In this document: piece after piece, positions 12,061 to 25,099 of the stretch
Numbering within the stretch: position 1 is the first letter of the stretch
How the letters are laid out: every line of letters begins with the position of its first letter
Assembly: GCA_000349905.1 (NCBI GenBank)
Contig: KB722739.1
Location: 786,663 to 850,662, forward strand
Origin: Volvariella volvacea V23
Taxonomy: Eukaryota; Basidiomycota; Agaricomycetes; Agaricales; Pluteaceae
Direction of reading: 5' to 3'
DNA length: 64,000 bases
Notes under the pieces: generated by a model
Database searches by the model: none
What the model was told of the DNA's origin: nothing
Seen by the model: only the letters and a program-made list of their open reading frames with translations
Made by a program: the position numbers and the translations under genes

Positions 12061-12204
12061 GTGGGATTCCTTCAGCACCCTGCCTGTCCTCTTAATCTCG
12101 GTGAACTCGAGTCTCTTGCATTTAACATAATGCACTTGCATGAATACTCTACCTTCAAGCTTCCACCTGCCATTACCTCGTTTGCACTTGGGTTCCATTC
12201 GAGC
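12061..12204 (+). pseudogene. Isolated exon fragment of the F-box/LRR-like family
   Basis: A single fragment reading GFLQHPACPLNLGELESLAF, then PPAITSFALGF, ending at a GTAAGT donor. This is the end of the first exon in the family (compare FFQHPACPFDISQLV at 15.2 kb and LLRHPMCPFDLRQLESLSF at 30.8 kb). Neither the F-box part nor the second exon is found around it. It keeps the splice donor of the parent gene, so it arose by DNA-level duplication rather than retroposition. Confidence 0.65.
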
Positions 12205-12989
12205 GTAAGTATTCGATTTCTTGATTATTCCATCTCAAACACCATTTTTTCAAATGGAAAGTGCGTGGGCTTTTATGTATTTTTGGACCCGCTGAGAATT
12301 GTGTATACTACTCATATGGACTTTTAATTCATCATGTATGGGGAGTTGCCAGTTCCGCCTCTCACTGATTGCTATGGTACGCAGTAATCCGACCCATGTT
12401 CGTGATTTGCTTCCGTGGTGTGCGATATTTTAGCGACTGCGCAGTACTTAATTTCCTCCCGGATCCTTCCTCTGAAATATATAGTGAAAGCGGACACAAT
12501 GAGCTGTATTTGTGCTGTAGAAGATAGTAGGCGGTATTTTGTTAGGTCCGCGGAGCCCCTTTATTTTATGGGCGAGGAGCGGGAGAAATGAACGTCTCGC
12601 CAATTGCTCGGACGTGTAGCAGCCCGGGCGCCGGAGGTGAACGAAGCTGGTGTAGTTGATTTCAACCTAGGTATTGAGACCAGGCTGTAATCTATGTCGA
12701 ATTTAGAGGTACCGCTTTCGAACTAGCTGAGGTATCCATCTTGAAGTTTACACCGCGCAGCAAGATGCTCCTGGCCGGTATTGGCAGCTGTTTGTTTTGT
12801 AACCACTGTCCCTGTCCTTCTCCCATCATCCAGAGTGCGGATTCACCGTTGTGCACAGGCTCTGAAAGGTTTCACTGTCGTTCGTACTAGTGTGGCGAAA
12901 GGTCCGTACATCCCCTACTCCTCACCTGCAAGGTGCTAGAAATTATTCCCCGTATCGCGGCACAACTGCCTTCGCCTTGGATTTCATCA
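12205..12989. other. No gene recognised
   Basis: Intergenic sequence between two F-box-like remnants. No coding frame with family features and no repeats seen. Confidence 0.4.
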
Positions 12990-14237
12990 TGTCCTCTTCC
13001 GATCTACCCCAGAGCTGATAGAATCGATTATGAATTATCTCGAGGACGATCAAAACGCTTTGAGAGCTTGTTCTGTCGTTTCGCGATCCTTCACTGTCGC
13101 AGCACAGAAACGTCTATGCCACCATATCTCCTTCTCTTTTAAGGATGGTTCCAGGGGCTCCGAACGCCTTGCTCAGCTATCTTCAATCTTGCCACGGTGC
13201 TTGTCGCTCGTCAAGCGTTTAAAAATTGCCCAGTGCAAATCAGTTGTTAGTCTTCAACCCCTTGTCAAAGCAGTGAAGTCCTTCGTGAACCTCACCCATG
13301 TTCTGCTGCAAGGCTCTACGGATTTTACATTTAGTACCGAGATATTTCGCCGATGCTGTAAATCCACAGTAACGCATCTTACACTTTTCGGAATTCGCGA
13401 TATTTTTCCCGACAGCCTTCGTCACTGCACATCGCTCACTCATCTGGCACTCTCATACGTCACTTTCACGACTCCGTCATCACTTGTTCCGGTCTCTGCT
13501 ACCCAAATTCAATTGAAGTCCCTCTATCTCGGGTGCCCCCCTCAAAGCGCCCTTACTCCAGCAGAGTTCTTTCGGGACCCGGGCTGTCCATTTGACCTGA
13601 GTCGACTCGAGTCTTTAGCGCTTTCGATACTAGGTGCAGAGGACTACGAACCGTACCTCTCCATGTTGAGCATCTTTCCACCTACTATTACCACATTTTT
13701 GTTGGAAGTCTATTTTGGTTGTAAGTAGTACTATCACTTGCCTCGTCCACCTAAAAGCTTATCTCGTCCTAGTTGAGTATCACGGTCCCTTAATTGACCT
13801 ATCTACATTGCCAGAGCTAGCCTGTCTAACATTCGCAGAACAAGAGCAATTTCCATCGGGGTTTTCCTACATCCCTCAGATTATTTCTCAGTTTCTTTGC
13901 ACATCTTCCACCAACAAACTCCGCGAGTTACACGTTTGGTTTACCTCAGATGAAGAAATCAGATATTTGGACGACACTGGACAATGTCCTGGCTGAACCA
14001 ACGTTCGACTCACTGAAATCCATTAATGTCAAAATCCAACTTGATAGTTGGAGCGAAGAGATGCTTGATACGGTTCAAGTACTGAAATATGCATTATCAA
14101 AGACTGCAGAGCGAAAATTCCTTCCCATTGAAGCTGCATTGGGCAATGGTATGTGGCATCCCGCGAGCTGTGGAAATATACTTATAGCGCCGTTAGGATA
14201 CTTAAATGAAAAGGATTTCCCTATCATTCCGCAATAA
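12990..14237 (+). pseudogene. F-box/LRR-like gene with two frameshifts
   Basis: Nearly complete two-exon copy. ATG at 12990 opens MSSSDLPQ and hits TGA; shifting frame at the ACCCCAGAG run gives PELIESIMNYL and then an intact first exon to 13720 (RACSVVSRSFTVAAQK, CCKSTVTHLTLFG, CPFDLSRLESLAL, PPTITTFLLEV). The intron is 13721-13772 (GTAAGTAG...CCTAG) with the family's phase 1. The second exon has LPELACLTF, SYIPQIISQFL and NKLRELHVWF, then changes frame near 13960 before SDIWTTLDNVLAEP and the C-terminus EKDFPIIPQ. Two single-base frame changes in otherwise well-kept sequence suggest recent inactivation; sequencing error is the alternative. Confidence 0.65.
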
Positions 14238-14618
14238 TTCATCTCTTTTCTGATCCTTTTTAATAAGCAATGTTGCACACATTATCCATTCCAGCTCGTA
14301 GAATAGCACTACAATGCTTGAATAGGAATAGAGCATTACAATGATACCCCAATCGCGCAATCAAAGCCAAGCACTTTGAAGTTTGAGTAAGAGATTTTCT
14401 TAGCAATATCTTCATCACAATTGAAACTTATCTTGCTCACCGTCCACCTCTGTAAGGATTACGACGACTTTTAGCTCATGTTGGTCGTTGTTTGCCACCA
14501 CTTGCTCCCTTCTACCCACGAAAGATTAATCGAGATCCCTCCAATCTTCCACCCACAACGTGCAAATTATCGTACCACGTATGACGGCATCACCACTTCC
14601 TCTCTGGACGCGACTATC

Positions 14619-15860
14619 ATGCCCCATCTTGACCCACCTCCTGAGCTGATAAATGCGATTATTGGTCATCTAGATGGTAACGAGAGCGCCCTGAGAGCTT
14701 GTTCTCTCACCTCGTGATCATTTTCCGTCCCAGCACGGAAGCGCTTATTCTACAGCATTTCTCTCTTTTTTAACGACGATTCCAGGAGCTCAGATCGCCT
14801 TATTTAGCTAGCTTCAATCTCGCCATGGTGTCTGTCACTTGTTAAATGTCTGAAGATAATTCAGTGCAAGTCAGCTGTCGACCCCAAACTCCTACTCAAG
14901 GCAATAATGCTATTTTTGAGCATTACGCATGTACAAATATACTGCAACTTGGATGCCACTGCCGCGCTCAGTACTGTAATCCTCCATTCGTGTTGTAGGC
15001 CCATTACAACACATCTTACACTTTCCGGCAGACTGCCTTTGTCTCTGCCCATCACTCACTCACCTGGCACTTTCAGATAGCATCTTCTCTATCCTATCAC
15101 CCCTCCTTTCAGCATCTACTATGCGAATTTGCTTGAAACCCATCTATCTCGGCGATTTTCGTACCGATCCTCAGGCCGGTCTTACTCTGGTTGAATTCTT
15201 TCAGCACCCTGCATGCCCTTTTGACATCAGTCAGCTTGTGTCTTCAGCATTTACCATGGTGGATGTGGGAGAGTGCGGGCTATACCTCCACGTGGGAAAT
15301 CTTTCCGCCTACTATCACTTTAGTTTTATTGGATGTCTATTTCAACTGTAAGTAGCTACTGCCATTCACCTCAACTACATCTTAAGGCTCATCTCATCGT
15401 AGTTGAGGATTATGATGGGCCCCTGATCGATCTGTCCACGATGTCCGAATTAGCGTGCCTTACATTCTCAGTGCAAGAACACGAACCATCGATGTATTCT
15501 TACATTCCTTTACCGGCTATTAACAAGCTCTGCGAGTTACACCATTGGTTTGTCTTTGATGTGCACTCGTATAGATGGGACGAGGTTTGGACGACCTTAG
15601 ACGATGTCCTAGCCGAGCCAAAATTTAAAGGGCTGGAATCAATACATTTCAAGACCCAACTTGAGAGTTGGGGAGCCTGGATGCTAGATAAGATTCAAGA
15701 ACTCCGGGAATTGTTGCCAAACATCTCAGGGCGGAAATACCTTTGTATTGAAACTGCATTGGGTCTAGGTATGCACTCACTTGTATCCCGAGGAAAGATG
15801 TTCAAACCGCTGCTAGGAAATTATTTAAATAAAAAGAATTTTCCTGTCATCCCAGAGTAA
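14619..15860 (+). pseudogene. F-box/LRR-like pseudogene
   Basis: Close relative of the copy just upstream. ATG at 14619 starts MPHLDPPPELINAIIGHL and the RACSLTS stretch, then TGA replaces the Arg codon of the SRSFSV motif at 14715. About 30 codons later a TAG replaces the Gln of the RLAQLSS motif. Further frame damage follows at 15050-15120. The second exon (from about 15403, after a GTAAGTAG...CGTAG intron of phase 1) is intact: MSELACLTF, NKLCELHHWF, WTTLDDVLAEPKF and the usual ending KNFPVIPE. Head-to-tail with the 12990 copy, about 0.4 kb apart, so a local tandem duplicate. Confidence 0.75.
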
Positions 15861-16401
15861 CTCGTATTCCTTTTTAGATTCTCCGACCCCTCTCCAATTA
15901 GCAGTGCCATACTCAGTATTAATCTTACAAATTTCGCTCTTAGAGGCGAGCAGCGCCACAAAATCAGACTCAAAACAGATCGTAGAGAAAGTACTACAAT
16001 CAAACGATAAGTCCGCACTTATGATTGCCCTCACACTGTATTCTGCTGGTCATTTGGGACTTGAAATTGGATCTGTGCCTATTTGGACCATCTTTTAATC
16101 TACGGGCGTTGACATCAGGGCAATCAACGAAGGATGTCAATATTATTCTGCCCGGGTCCGTATCCAACGAAGCTGAAATCGACGTGGTTCCCCTAAGTAA
16201 CTCATGCTAACGCTGTCGCAGTCTTCGTTGCGGTTGTATTCTACACCGAGATCAACTGGTGCAAACCTCGATGCGTGTGAGTTGCCCGCCACGTGGCTGC
16301 TCTCTCCGCTTTAGGCCCCAGTTCACGCCATGTACTCATCCAATGTTCCTAATACCGTTGGCACTGAAAATGAAAAGGAAAGACAGGAAAGCACAAGCGT
16401 T
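15861..16401. other. Intergenic, probable promoter of the SGNH gene
   Basis: Only short frames. Nothing recognised apart from its position upstream of the esterase gene. Confidence 0.4.
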
Positions 16402-17434
16402 ATGCCGCCTCTGAGTTGTATGCTCTTTATTCTCCCTGAAATTCCGAATCGTCTCACCGCGATACTATGACGCGTAATCAGCTTACTTACTCGTCGCGCA
16501 TGGTGGTGCCCATTGGTTTGGGCGGGATTCTGTGAGTGGGATTGTCGTATTGTAAGTGGGTTAGTGCAAAACTGCATCCAGTAAGCTCATACACGCGACT
16601 TCAGTGGAGATTCCTACAGCGCATCCCTCGAAGGGGAGTCTAAAACATGGGTCAGCTTGCTCGATCAGAGACTCTATGCAGTTTGTGCTTATGGATATAT
16701 AGGTCGATTATCTACCGAATCAACTGGGGATAGCTACAGCCTCGATACACAAGTTCGCGTTCCCGGGTGCTTCTGTTGAAGACGACATGGAAGACCTGCT
16801 ATCGAGTTACTTTCAGCAATTCCCTCCGAAATCAAAAGACCTGAGTGCTACACTCATAGACCACGACAAAACCCTTTTTGGTTCGCTGTCGTCTGTTGCT
16901 CATCGTATCCGTTAAGATAACTCCGGAGTCAGTGTTTTACCTTGGGATTAATGATTGTGGTGGAACTACTGCCGATGAACTGGAGCCAATAGTCGAAACA
17001 GTACTCGACGCAGTCCATAACCTCTACACCAAATCACACGCGCGTAACTTCTTGTTCATTGATGTTCCACCTACTGGCCGTTCTCCGGGTGGTGAGTACA
17101 ACCACCTAACGCATTCATCATCACGAGACCTTCTAACGCTCGCGAAGCTCTTGAAATTGAGGCGACGGATACGATGAAAGAACGAGTCGACACCTGGAAT
17201 GACCTTTTGCGTGCCCAAGTGGAGGAGTTCGCGGCTAGCGCGAGCCAGGCGACGGTGTTCATCTTTTCATCGCATGCGGTGCTGACGGACATATTGGATG
17301 ACCCGGAAGAGTACGACTTCACAGAAGACGATACAACCGAAGTGGGCGCTATATGGCAAGACGGTTTGCACCTGACGTCGGCTGTGCATGAAGTCTTGGC
17401 AGAGAAGTTTGTGGCCGCGCTTGGAGTGAAGTAA
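16402..17434 (+). CDS. SGNH/GDSL-family esterase (CE16-like)
   Basis: Six exons: join(16402..16417,16482..16551,16605..16650,16703..16880,16933..17091,17148..17434), 251 residues. Splicing restores every SGNH block: VVFGDSYS (Ser32 nucleophile), FAFPGASV with the oxyanion Gly, FYLGINDCG (Asn110) and WQDGLHLT (Asp228, His231). The order and the FLFIDVPPTGRSPGG, WNDLLR and DYDF-like segments match fungal acetylesterase/lipase proteins near carbohydrate esterase family 16. The likely reaction is hydrolysis of acetyl or other short esters. No clear signal peptide is seen in the modelled N-terminus; the first exon (five codons) is the least certain part. Introns are 52-64 bp. The length is somewhat short for the family because the N-terminus is compact. 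Confidence 0.8.
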
Positions 17435-19834
17435 GGATGGATTTAAGCACGCGTTCTTGTCGTCATGCCGATTTGAGATAGTTTTTGTGGTGAACGAGGT
17501 AGCTTTGGTCGACGTATTCTGCTATTGTGCCGGAATTTTGATGTGGAGGTGTTGATGGAGGGTCTCCGGAACCGTATCAAGATTAGTGACTCATTGACAA
17601 CTTCCCTTGTTATCAGCCTGTGGAGAGAGTTTTGAACTTAAACAGGATGCACGATGCTTGGCATTCACAGCACCAGAAATGCGGACCGAATGTAGGTGGG
17701 CTCTTATGCCCTGACTCCTGTATGTCATAAGGCCACAACACGCCATATCCAAGTCATCCTCTCTACGTAGGGTTCTCATGCCGCGAGCGGTGATTCAATG
17801 AATAAAGAAGCACATGTGTTTTCGTGAACTTCGGCTCGAAGCTGCTGATAACCGGATGTGTGGGCGAGATACAACGTGAAATCAGTATATTTCGCAACCA
17901 GAAACAAAAGAAATAAGCTTGGAGTGATCACATCCTACCGAAACATAGTCCCTCATCCCAGCTCTCTGTATGGGAAATGTACTGAGTCACTGAGCTTGCT
18001 TGGCTTCGATTAACTGAAGCTACTCTAGAAGTCAGGATCAGGTAGTCGGCGATGAAAAGGACCGAGCGAGTTGCTGAACGGAGTTCATGCAATCGCAATC
18101 ATTGCAAGCTAAACCTAATATGAGCTGGCGGTTTGACCCGTATCAGTACAGAACTGTGGCTCTTCATAACTGCTACCTACACATAGCCATGAGATTACAG
18201 AATTGTACTGTGTTTTACATCACGAAAACCTACCGGGGGCTGAGATCAGAGATCGGACATTATTTAGAGCATTTTTCGAGGTTTGGCCTACTTTAAGATG
18301 GCAGCTAATTGGGTCCATAAAGGATTTTCGACGGTCCAGGAAATGGAGAATAAAGGTCTGGTTTCTTATCTCCGCGTCAGCATGTGACAAGGGCTACACA
18401 TGTTGAAGAATCTCAAGACAGCGTCGAGTGCGATCAGTGGTGGAGCCCTTTCTCACCACGCCTCATCCTAACTCTTCAATGTTCGTCAAGCCAACAGAAA
18501 AAGGCGATTGTCAACCCATCCTCAACTCCTAAAAACTACTACGCAATCCTTGCCGGTCTTGGACACTGTATTAGCTTCAGATACCAATCATACCGAATTC
18601 TTCGCAGTTTACATCACCACGAGCACGGACCGGGAAGTGTGTTATCCCAAAGGGGTTCTCATGCCGTGCACCTGTCGTAAGGTGGTTAAATGCAGTACTA
18701 AATCAGCTCCTCACCCATGCTCAAGTCTCACGATGTGAATTATAAGTCAAATAATCCGATATACATGTCTTCCCAACCTTGATTTCGATTGCTTGGGTCG
18801 TATGATTTTGGGACTGTCCGAACAGATGTGGCGATATTCGGCGGTGATGCATGATGGCGGATGTCTCTCTTACCGGCACTGAAATCGCGAACCCCAATTG
18901 GATGTGAGCTTTGTCACACAACTCCCTTAGTCTAGGATGATGGGCGAGAGGACATACCCATTCCATATCCAAGCCAAGCGATCTGCTGAAGAATGGGGCT
19001 CGTGTTTAAAGCAATCTACTGTGCGTTAACATGTCCTCTTGATTCAGACAAATTTCAATGTTCAAGATTCACGATAATATTTCAAACCGCAGCCAAGGGT
19101 TTCTACAGGGTTTGATGCTTGGACGCGTCGATCCTGATGCAATATTGTGTCTCTGCGAATTAAAATTTCCTGAAATGTTACTTACCCTTGCAGGTCCACC
19201 CCGTCAAACTCGGGTGTGGTGATTCGACATTCGGAGGAAGCGTGCCTGCAGTGGAGCAAGCTGCGGCTCCTCGCTTTGGTTCGAGTCAGAGGCCAAAAGC
19301 GGAAATTGGGTGTTGTGAGGAAGCGGGCTATTCCGAAAGCGTGTGGCTGCGTTTGTGCGCCACCACTCTGAAAGGCCTTGTCCACAGTCAGCGCAGCATC
19401 TGTATATGAAAGCCCTTGCAGAAGCCTGCGATGCGTATCAGAGAGCAGGCTTTATACCACACGCTACGAATTTCACTTCGCTTTTTAATTGTAGTTCAGT
19501 AGGGCCATCGAATCTCGAGATGGCAGAAACGGTCTTGGCTCGCCACATAAAGACGGATTGAATCAATCGATCAACAAACTCGAGAGGTCAAGACAAAACA
19601 GCTCCAGGCACATGAGCAAACACGATCCGAGGTTGTCAAGAATGGACTCGGACTGCCTTCAAAGGATATAACAGCATGACGCGAACACCATTCATTTATA
19701 GGTCCGCTTCCTGCAGTCACCCATCACTTCTTTCCTCAGCCTGCCCACGCGTCCTTCCGGCTCGATCCATTACCGCGGACTGTATTTGACGCGTTGGCGG
19801 TGTTAACTCAGCTGTAACGCCTTCCCCATTCACC
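17435..19834. other. Gene-poor stretch
   Basis: About 2.4 kb without a recognisable gene. A short frame at 19407-19561 (KALAEACDAYQRAG...) looks mildly protein-like but has no support. The last part before 19835 is the upstream region of the ABC transporter; no TATA box was seen there. Confidence 0.4.
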
Positions 19835-22800
19835 ATGGCAAGCCCGTCGGGCGAGTCGAAAGCGCAACCTCAAGACACCACCCTCGCTGGTGTTCAGGTT
19901 GACTCAGCAAGCACCCCACAAGAAAAGAAGGAAGTCAAGCAATCGTTTTGGAAGCGTGCCTTCTCCAGTAAGACATCCGACGAGGAAGAGAAGGAAAAGG
20001 AAAAGCCCGCCCTTCCACCTGTTCCATTCCACCGCTTGTTCCGGTAAGTTGGTCCATTCTGCACCCCAAGTTCAGCCCCACCAACAACTTTCTTGTCTAT
20101 TCATGAAATCCAAAGGTTTTCGACGAAATGGGAGCTCTTCTTGGACTTCGTCGGGCTGATCGCTGCCGCAGCGGCGGGTGCTGCTGAAGTACGTGCCAAG
20201 CTGCCAACCATAGTGCGCCATGTCAACTAAGCACGCTATCACACTGTTGCACAGCCTTTGATGACTCTGCTGTTCGGTAATCTCACCCAAGAGTTTGTTA
20301 CCTTTGGAACTCTTGTTGAGAGCATCCAAGCTGGAGCAGACATTGATCCCTCCGTGATCGAGGAGGCTGCAAATGCGTTCCGTGATGGTGCGAGTCGAAA
20401 TGCTACCTATCTGGTATACATTGGTAAGAAACAATTCAGCATTGCCCCATAGTGGACTGAAGCAAGTGCATTCAAGGCATCGGAGTGCTCGTAACTACCC
20501 ATCTGTTTATGTATACCTGGGTCTATACCAGCGAGGTCAACGCCAAGCGAATCAGGGAGCGTTATTTACAGGCCATACTCCGTCAAGACATCGCCTTTTT
20601 CGATAACGTCGGAGCAGGTGAAGTCGCTACACGCATTCAAACGGACACTCGTAAGTGTGCCCCACCTTATGTTAGTACGATACTCAGGTAGTATTCTCTT
20701 CTGCATAGACTTGGTGCAAACTGGTATCTCAGAGAAGGTCGCTTTAGTCGTTCATTTCTTCGCGTCATTCCTTACGGGTTTCATATTGGCTTACGCCCGT
20801 AACTGGCGTCTTGCCCTCGCTCTGACTTCGATTGTTCCGTGCATGGGAATTTCAGGAGCATTGATGGGCGTGGCTATGTCAAAGTACAAAGAGTAAGCGC
20901 TATCACTGTCAAACTCCGTGGGGAGGGTCTTGATAAGCTCGTGTGTTTAGATTATCTTTGAAGCATATCGCTAGCGCCGGAACCCTGGCCGAGGAAGTGA
21001 TATCCACTATCCGGACTGCGCAAGCGTTTGGAATGCAAAAGGTCCTGGCGGAGCTCTATAACGTCCAGGCCATTGCTTGTCAAGGCGCAGAGCTAAAATC
21101 TGCCATTTGGGCCGGAGCAGGATATGCTGTGATGTTCTTCGTCATATACGCATCTTATGGACTCGGTGGGTTTCGCCGACTCGACTTTCTATCATCATCC
21201 TCACATTTTGTCATATAAAGCATTCTCGTTCGGGACAACACTCATCAACAACGGTAATGGTAAGGATCGTCACGCCCCCAAAACGCCGTTGTATGGCTGA
21301 CTCCTTCAATCAGCTGATCCCGGAGAGGTCATCAACGTCTTCCTGGCAATCTTCATCGGTTTCTTCTCTCTTGCTATGCTGGCTCCAGAAGGACAAGGTG
21401 AGTCAACACCTAGTCACACCGTTCTCCACTTCAATAAACAAATGTAATGCAAGCCGTCACCAACGCCTGCGCCGCAGCTGCCAAGCTCTACGCCACCATT
21501 GACACCATCCCTGAAATCGACTCTTCCAACCCCAACGGTCTCAAACCCTCAACCGTGCAAGGAACGATTGTATTCGATAACGTAAAATTCCGATACCCAT
21601 CTCGACCCTCTGTAGAGGTTCTCAAAGGCCTCTCGATCACGTTTGACGCTGGGAAAACCACGGCGCTTGTGGGAGCTTCCGGATCTGGAAAGTCGACTAT
21701 TGTTTCTCTTATCGAGAGGTTTTATGACCCATCGAATTGGGAGGGAGGAGAAAATGGTGAGGATAAAGGTGCTGTGTTGTTGGACGGGAATAATTTGCGG
21801 GATTTGAACATCAAGTGGCTGAGAACGCAGATTGGACTGGTATCCCAGGAGCCTGTCTTGTTCAACACGACTATCACGGAAAACGTGTCTTATGGGCTGA
21901 TTGGAACCGAATTCGAGAAGGCATCGGAAGAGGAGAAGCTTCGACTCGTCCAAGAAGCCTGCGTACGAGCCAATGCAGACGAATTCGTTAGGAACTTGCC
22001 AGACGGATACGCTACACAGGTTGGTGAGCGAGGCTTCCTTCTTTCGGGTGGACAGAAGCAGCGCATCGCTATCGCCCGCGCCATCATCTCTAACCCCAAG
22101 ATCCTCCTTCTCGACGAAGCCACTAGCGCTCTTGATACACAATCTGAGGGCGTCGTTCAAGATGCATTGGATAAGGCAAAAGTTGGTAGGACTACGGTTG
22201 TTATCGCCCACCGACTTTCAACTGTCAAGGATGCAGACTTGATTTACGTCCTCGGCGAAGGCATGTTGGTGGAAAGCGGTACTCACAACGAGCTGTTGGA
22301 GAAGGGCGGCGCTTATAAGAGGCTAGTTGAAGCCCAGCAATTGAGGGAAACCCGCAGCGATGGGCAAGGTATCGGCAGCTCTGGAACAGCGACTCCATCA
22401 GTTCTTGAGGAAGAAAAGGAGTCACGCCCTCAACACGGTAGACGGGCTAGCCTCAGTGCAGCCTCAGTTACATCCAGCAAATTCAATATCGCAAAGAAGG
22501 AAACAACGGTGGTAGATTATTCGTTATGGTATCTATTCATGCGGTTGGGTAAGCTGGTTCCGGAGTGCTGGTGGATGTACGGTATTGGCATGCTGGGTGC
22601 TTGGAGTGAGTCCGTCCTTTCTTCTTCCTGTCAGCCTCGGCTAAATGAAGTTCTAAACCTCTAGTTAGTGGTGCAATTTTTCCCGTATACGGAATAGTGT
22701 TCTCGAGGGGAATCGAAGTCTTTTCATACACCGACCCTGCCGTCCGTCGATTTGAGGGAGATCGTGTTGCTCTTTGGTACGCACAATTCTGCCTTTTGAG

Positions 22801-25099
22801 TTTGTTTCTATGCTGATTCGTCGAGCGCTTCCTTAGGTTCTTTGTGATGGCCATTGTAGCAACCATTGCGTATGGCATCCAGACTTACCTTTTCTCATAT
22901 ACTGCTGCGATCTTGTGTACCAGACTACGCACGTTGAGCTTCAAGAGCATCCTGCGTCAAGACAGTATGCCATTCATTCCTAGTGCCATGTGCCTTCAGA
23001 ATGCTGATTGTGGTATCCTCCAGTCGAATTCTTTGATCGTGAAGACAACAGCGTAAGTGAAAGAAAATGAATATCTGTGGTGACCACTTTGATAATACTG
23101 AATCACCCTTTTTAGACCGGTGCTCTGACCGCTAATCTCAGCGAGAATCCTCAAAAGGTTAATGGAATAGCAGGTGTTACCTTGGGCACGTAGGTGTCAT
23201 CTCTTGTCGTCTCCATCATAACTGTGCATGAACCTCTCCTTTAGTATTGTTCAGAGCATTGCTACCCTCGTCATTGGCGTCATTATGGGAATGATATATC
23301 TATGGAAGGTCGGTCTTGTCGGTCTTTGTGAGTCCTCGCCTTAAATAGCTAATACAATAACGAGTCTGAACTCCACGTTTAGCATGCACACCTCTTCTAA
23401 TCGGATGTGGTTGGATTCGGTTGGTACGTCCCCGTGCACAATTCCCGATATCCATCCCCCCAGAGCTCATCCCGCGTTACACAGCGCGTCCTCGTTCAAC
23501 GCGATGAACACAACAAAGTCGAGCATGAGTCCTCCGCCCAATTGGCCTGCGAATCCGCTGGTTCCATTCGAACCGTAGCATCTCTGACGCTCGAGGACCA
23601 TTGCCTTCAGCGATACAGCCAGAGTTTGGAAATACCTTTACGCCAATCAAACGTGTCCTCCATCTGGAGTCACTTCCTCTACGCTTTCTCGCAAGCCAGT
23701 GCATTCTGGGTTATTGCCCTCGTTTTCTGGTATGGTGCAACTTTGGTGGCTAATTTGGAGGCTTCGATATTTGAATTCTTCGTTGCTCTGATGGTGAGTA
23801 ATTCAGTTCGAGGCTTTCACCCGATCACTGATGCACTTGTATAGAGTATTACATTTGGTGCTATGCAAGTCGGAAACGTATTCTCCTTCGTCCCAGACAT
23901 GTCCACCGCCAAGGGAGCCAGCTCTGCTTTGGTCAGACTCATGGACTCCATGCCAGATATCGATGCCGAGTCCGAGGAAGGCTTGCCCGTTGACTCGGAG
24001 AAGTCTCAAGGACGTATTCAGTTCAAAGATGTGCACTTCTGGTATCCCACGAGACCCGGGGCTAGAGTGTTACGCGGAATTAACCTTGACATTAAACCTG
24101 GGACGTACGTCGCGCTTGTTGGAGCTAGTGGATCTGGAAAGAGTACTGTGTAAGTCCGACGCTTAAGGTTTCTCGGAACGAACCGGCTGACCTCGGTGGG
24201 GATATTAGGATTCAGCTTTTGGAGCGTTTCTACGACCCTATATCCGGTGGAATATACGTATGTACTAGCTCGGTGTCCTATTTCCTACAAACACGTTGAC
24301 ATATTCCGTTGTTAGCTCGATGGTGGTCTTGTTTCCGATTTCAACGTCCAGGAATACAGAAAACAAATTGCTCTCGTCTCCCAAGAGCCCACGCTCTACG
24401 CTGGAACAATCAAGTTCAATATCTTACTCGGCGCTACGAAGCCCAGAGAAGAAGTCACGCAAGAGGAGATCGAGGAAGCTTGTCGAGACGCCAATATTTT
24501 AGACTTCATAACAGGACTACCCGAGTGAGTAGATGTCCTTCCTGAATCTCAAATTTCAAAATTTTTAATCCATCTGGGATGTAGTGGATTTGAAACCCAA
24601 GTCGGCGCAAAAGGGATGCAACTATCTGGTGGACAAAAACGTGAGCTCTTTATTATAACTTTTCCCTACCACGTGCTCATGTGAATTCTAACAGAACGTA
24701 TTGCAATCGCCCGCGCACTTCTACGCAAGCCTAAGGTTCTCTTACTCGACGAGGTAGGGTCTACTTAAACATTTCCAACATCTGATTCATAAGATATGAC
24801 CAGGCCACTTCCGCACTTGATTCCAACTCCGAGAAACTCGTCCAAGAGGCCCTTGATCAAGCTGCGAAGGGACGTACCACGGTGGCCATTGCGCACCGTC
24901 TATCTACAATCCAGAATGCGGATTGCATGTGCGTGCCCACATTTTCTTGCTTATCGTGCCCTCGTAATCATATGCGAACTATAGATACTTCATCAAGGAA
25001 GGAAAAGTCAGCGAAGCTGGAACTCACGACGAACTCATCAGCCGACAAGGAGATTATTATAGCTATGTGCAGCTTCAAGGTCTCAGCAAACGAGACTAG
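19835..25099 (+). CDS. ABCB full-size (MDR-type) transporter
   Basis: A TMD-NBD-TMD-NBD exporter of 1330 residues in 23 exons: join(19835..20043,20116..20188,20255..20423,20477..20650,20709..20892,20951..21165,21221..21259,21314..21397,21454..22605,22665..22776,22837..22964,23024..23052,23116..23189,23245..23327,23383..23423,23485..23793,23845..24149,24209..24257,24316..24524,24585..24640,24695..24753,24804..24928,24985..25099). All phases agree. The first NBD has Walker [10 protein letters not shown] (about residue 456), LSGGQ (about 577) and Walker [12 protein letters not shown] (about 600); the second has the same set at about 1117, 1224 and 1247. Each ends with an IAHRLST H-loop. TMD1 spans about residues 75-370 and TMD2 about 770-1030; a Ser-rich linker joins NBD1 to TMD2. 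It resembles fungal pmd1/atrD-like multidrug or sterol/pheromone exporters of the plasma membrane; the substrate cannot be told. No lesions were seen. Confidence 0.93.

Noticed and set aside
21549..22211. Minus-strand 220-codon frame
   Set aside because: Antisense shadow of the first nucleotide-binding domain of the ABC transporter.
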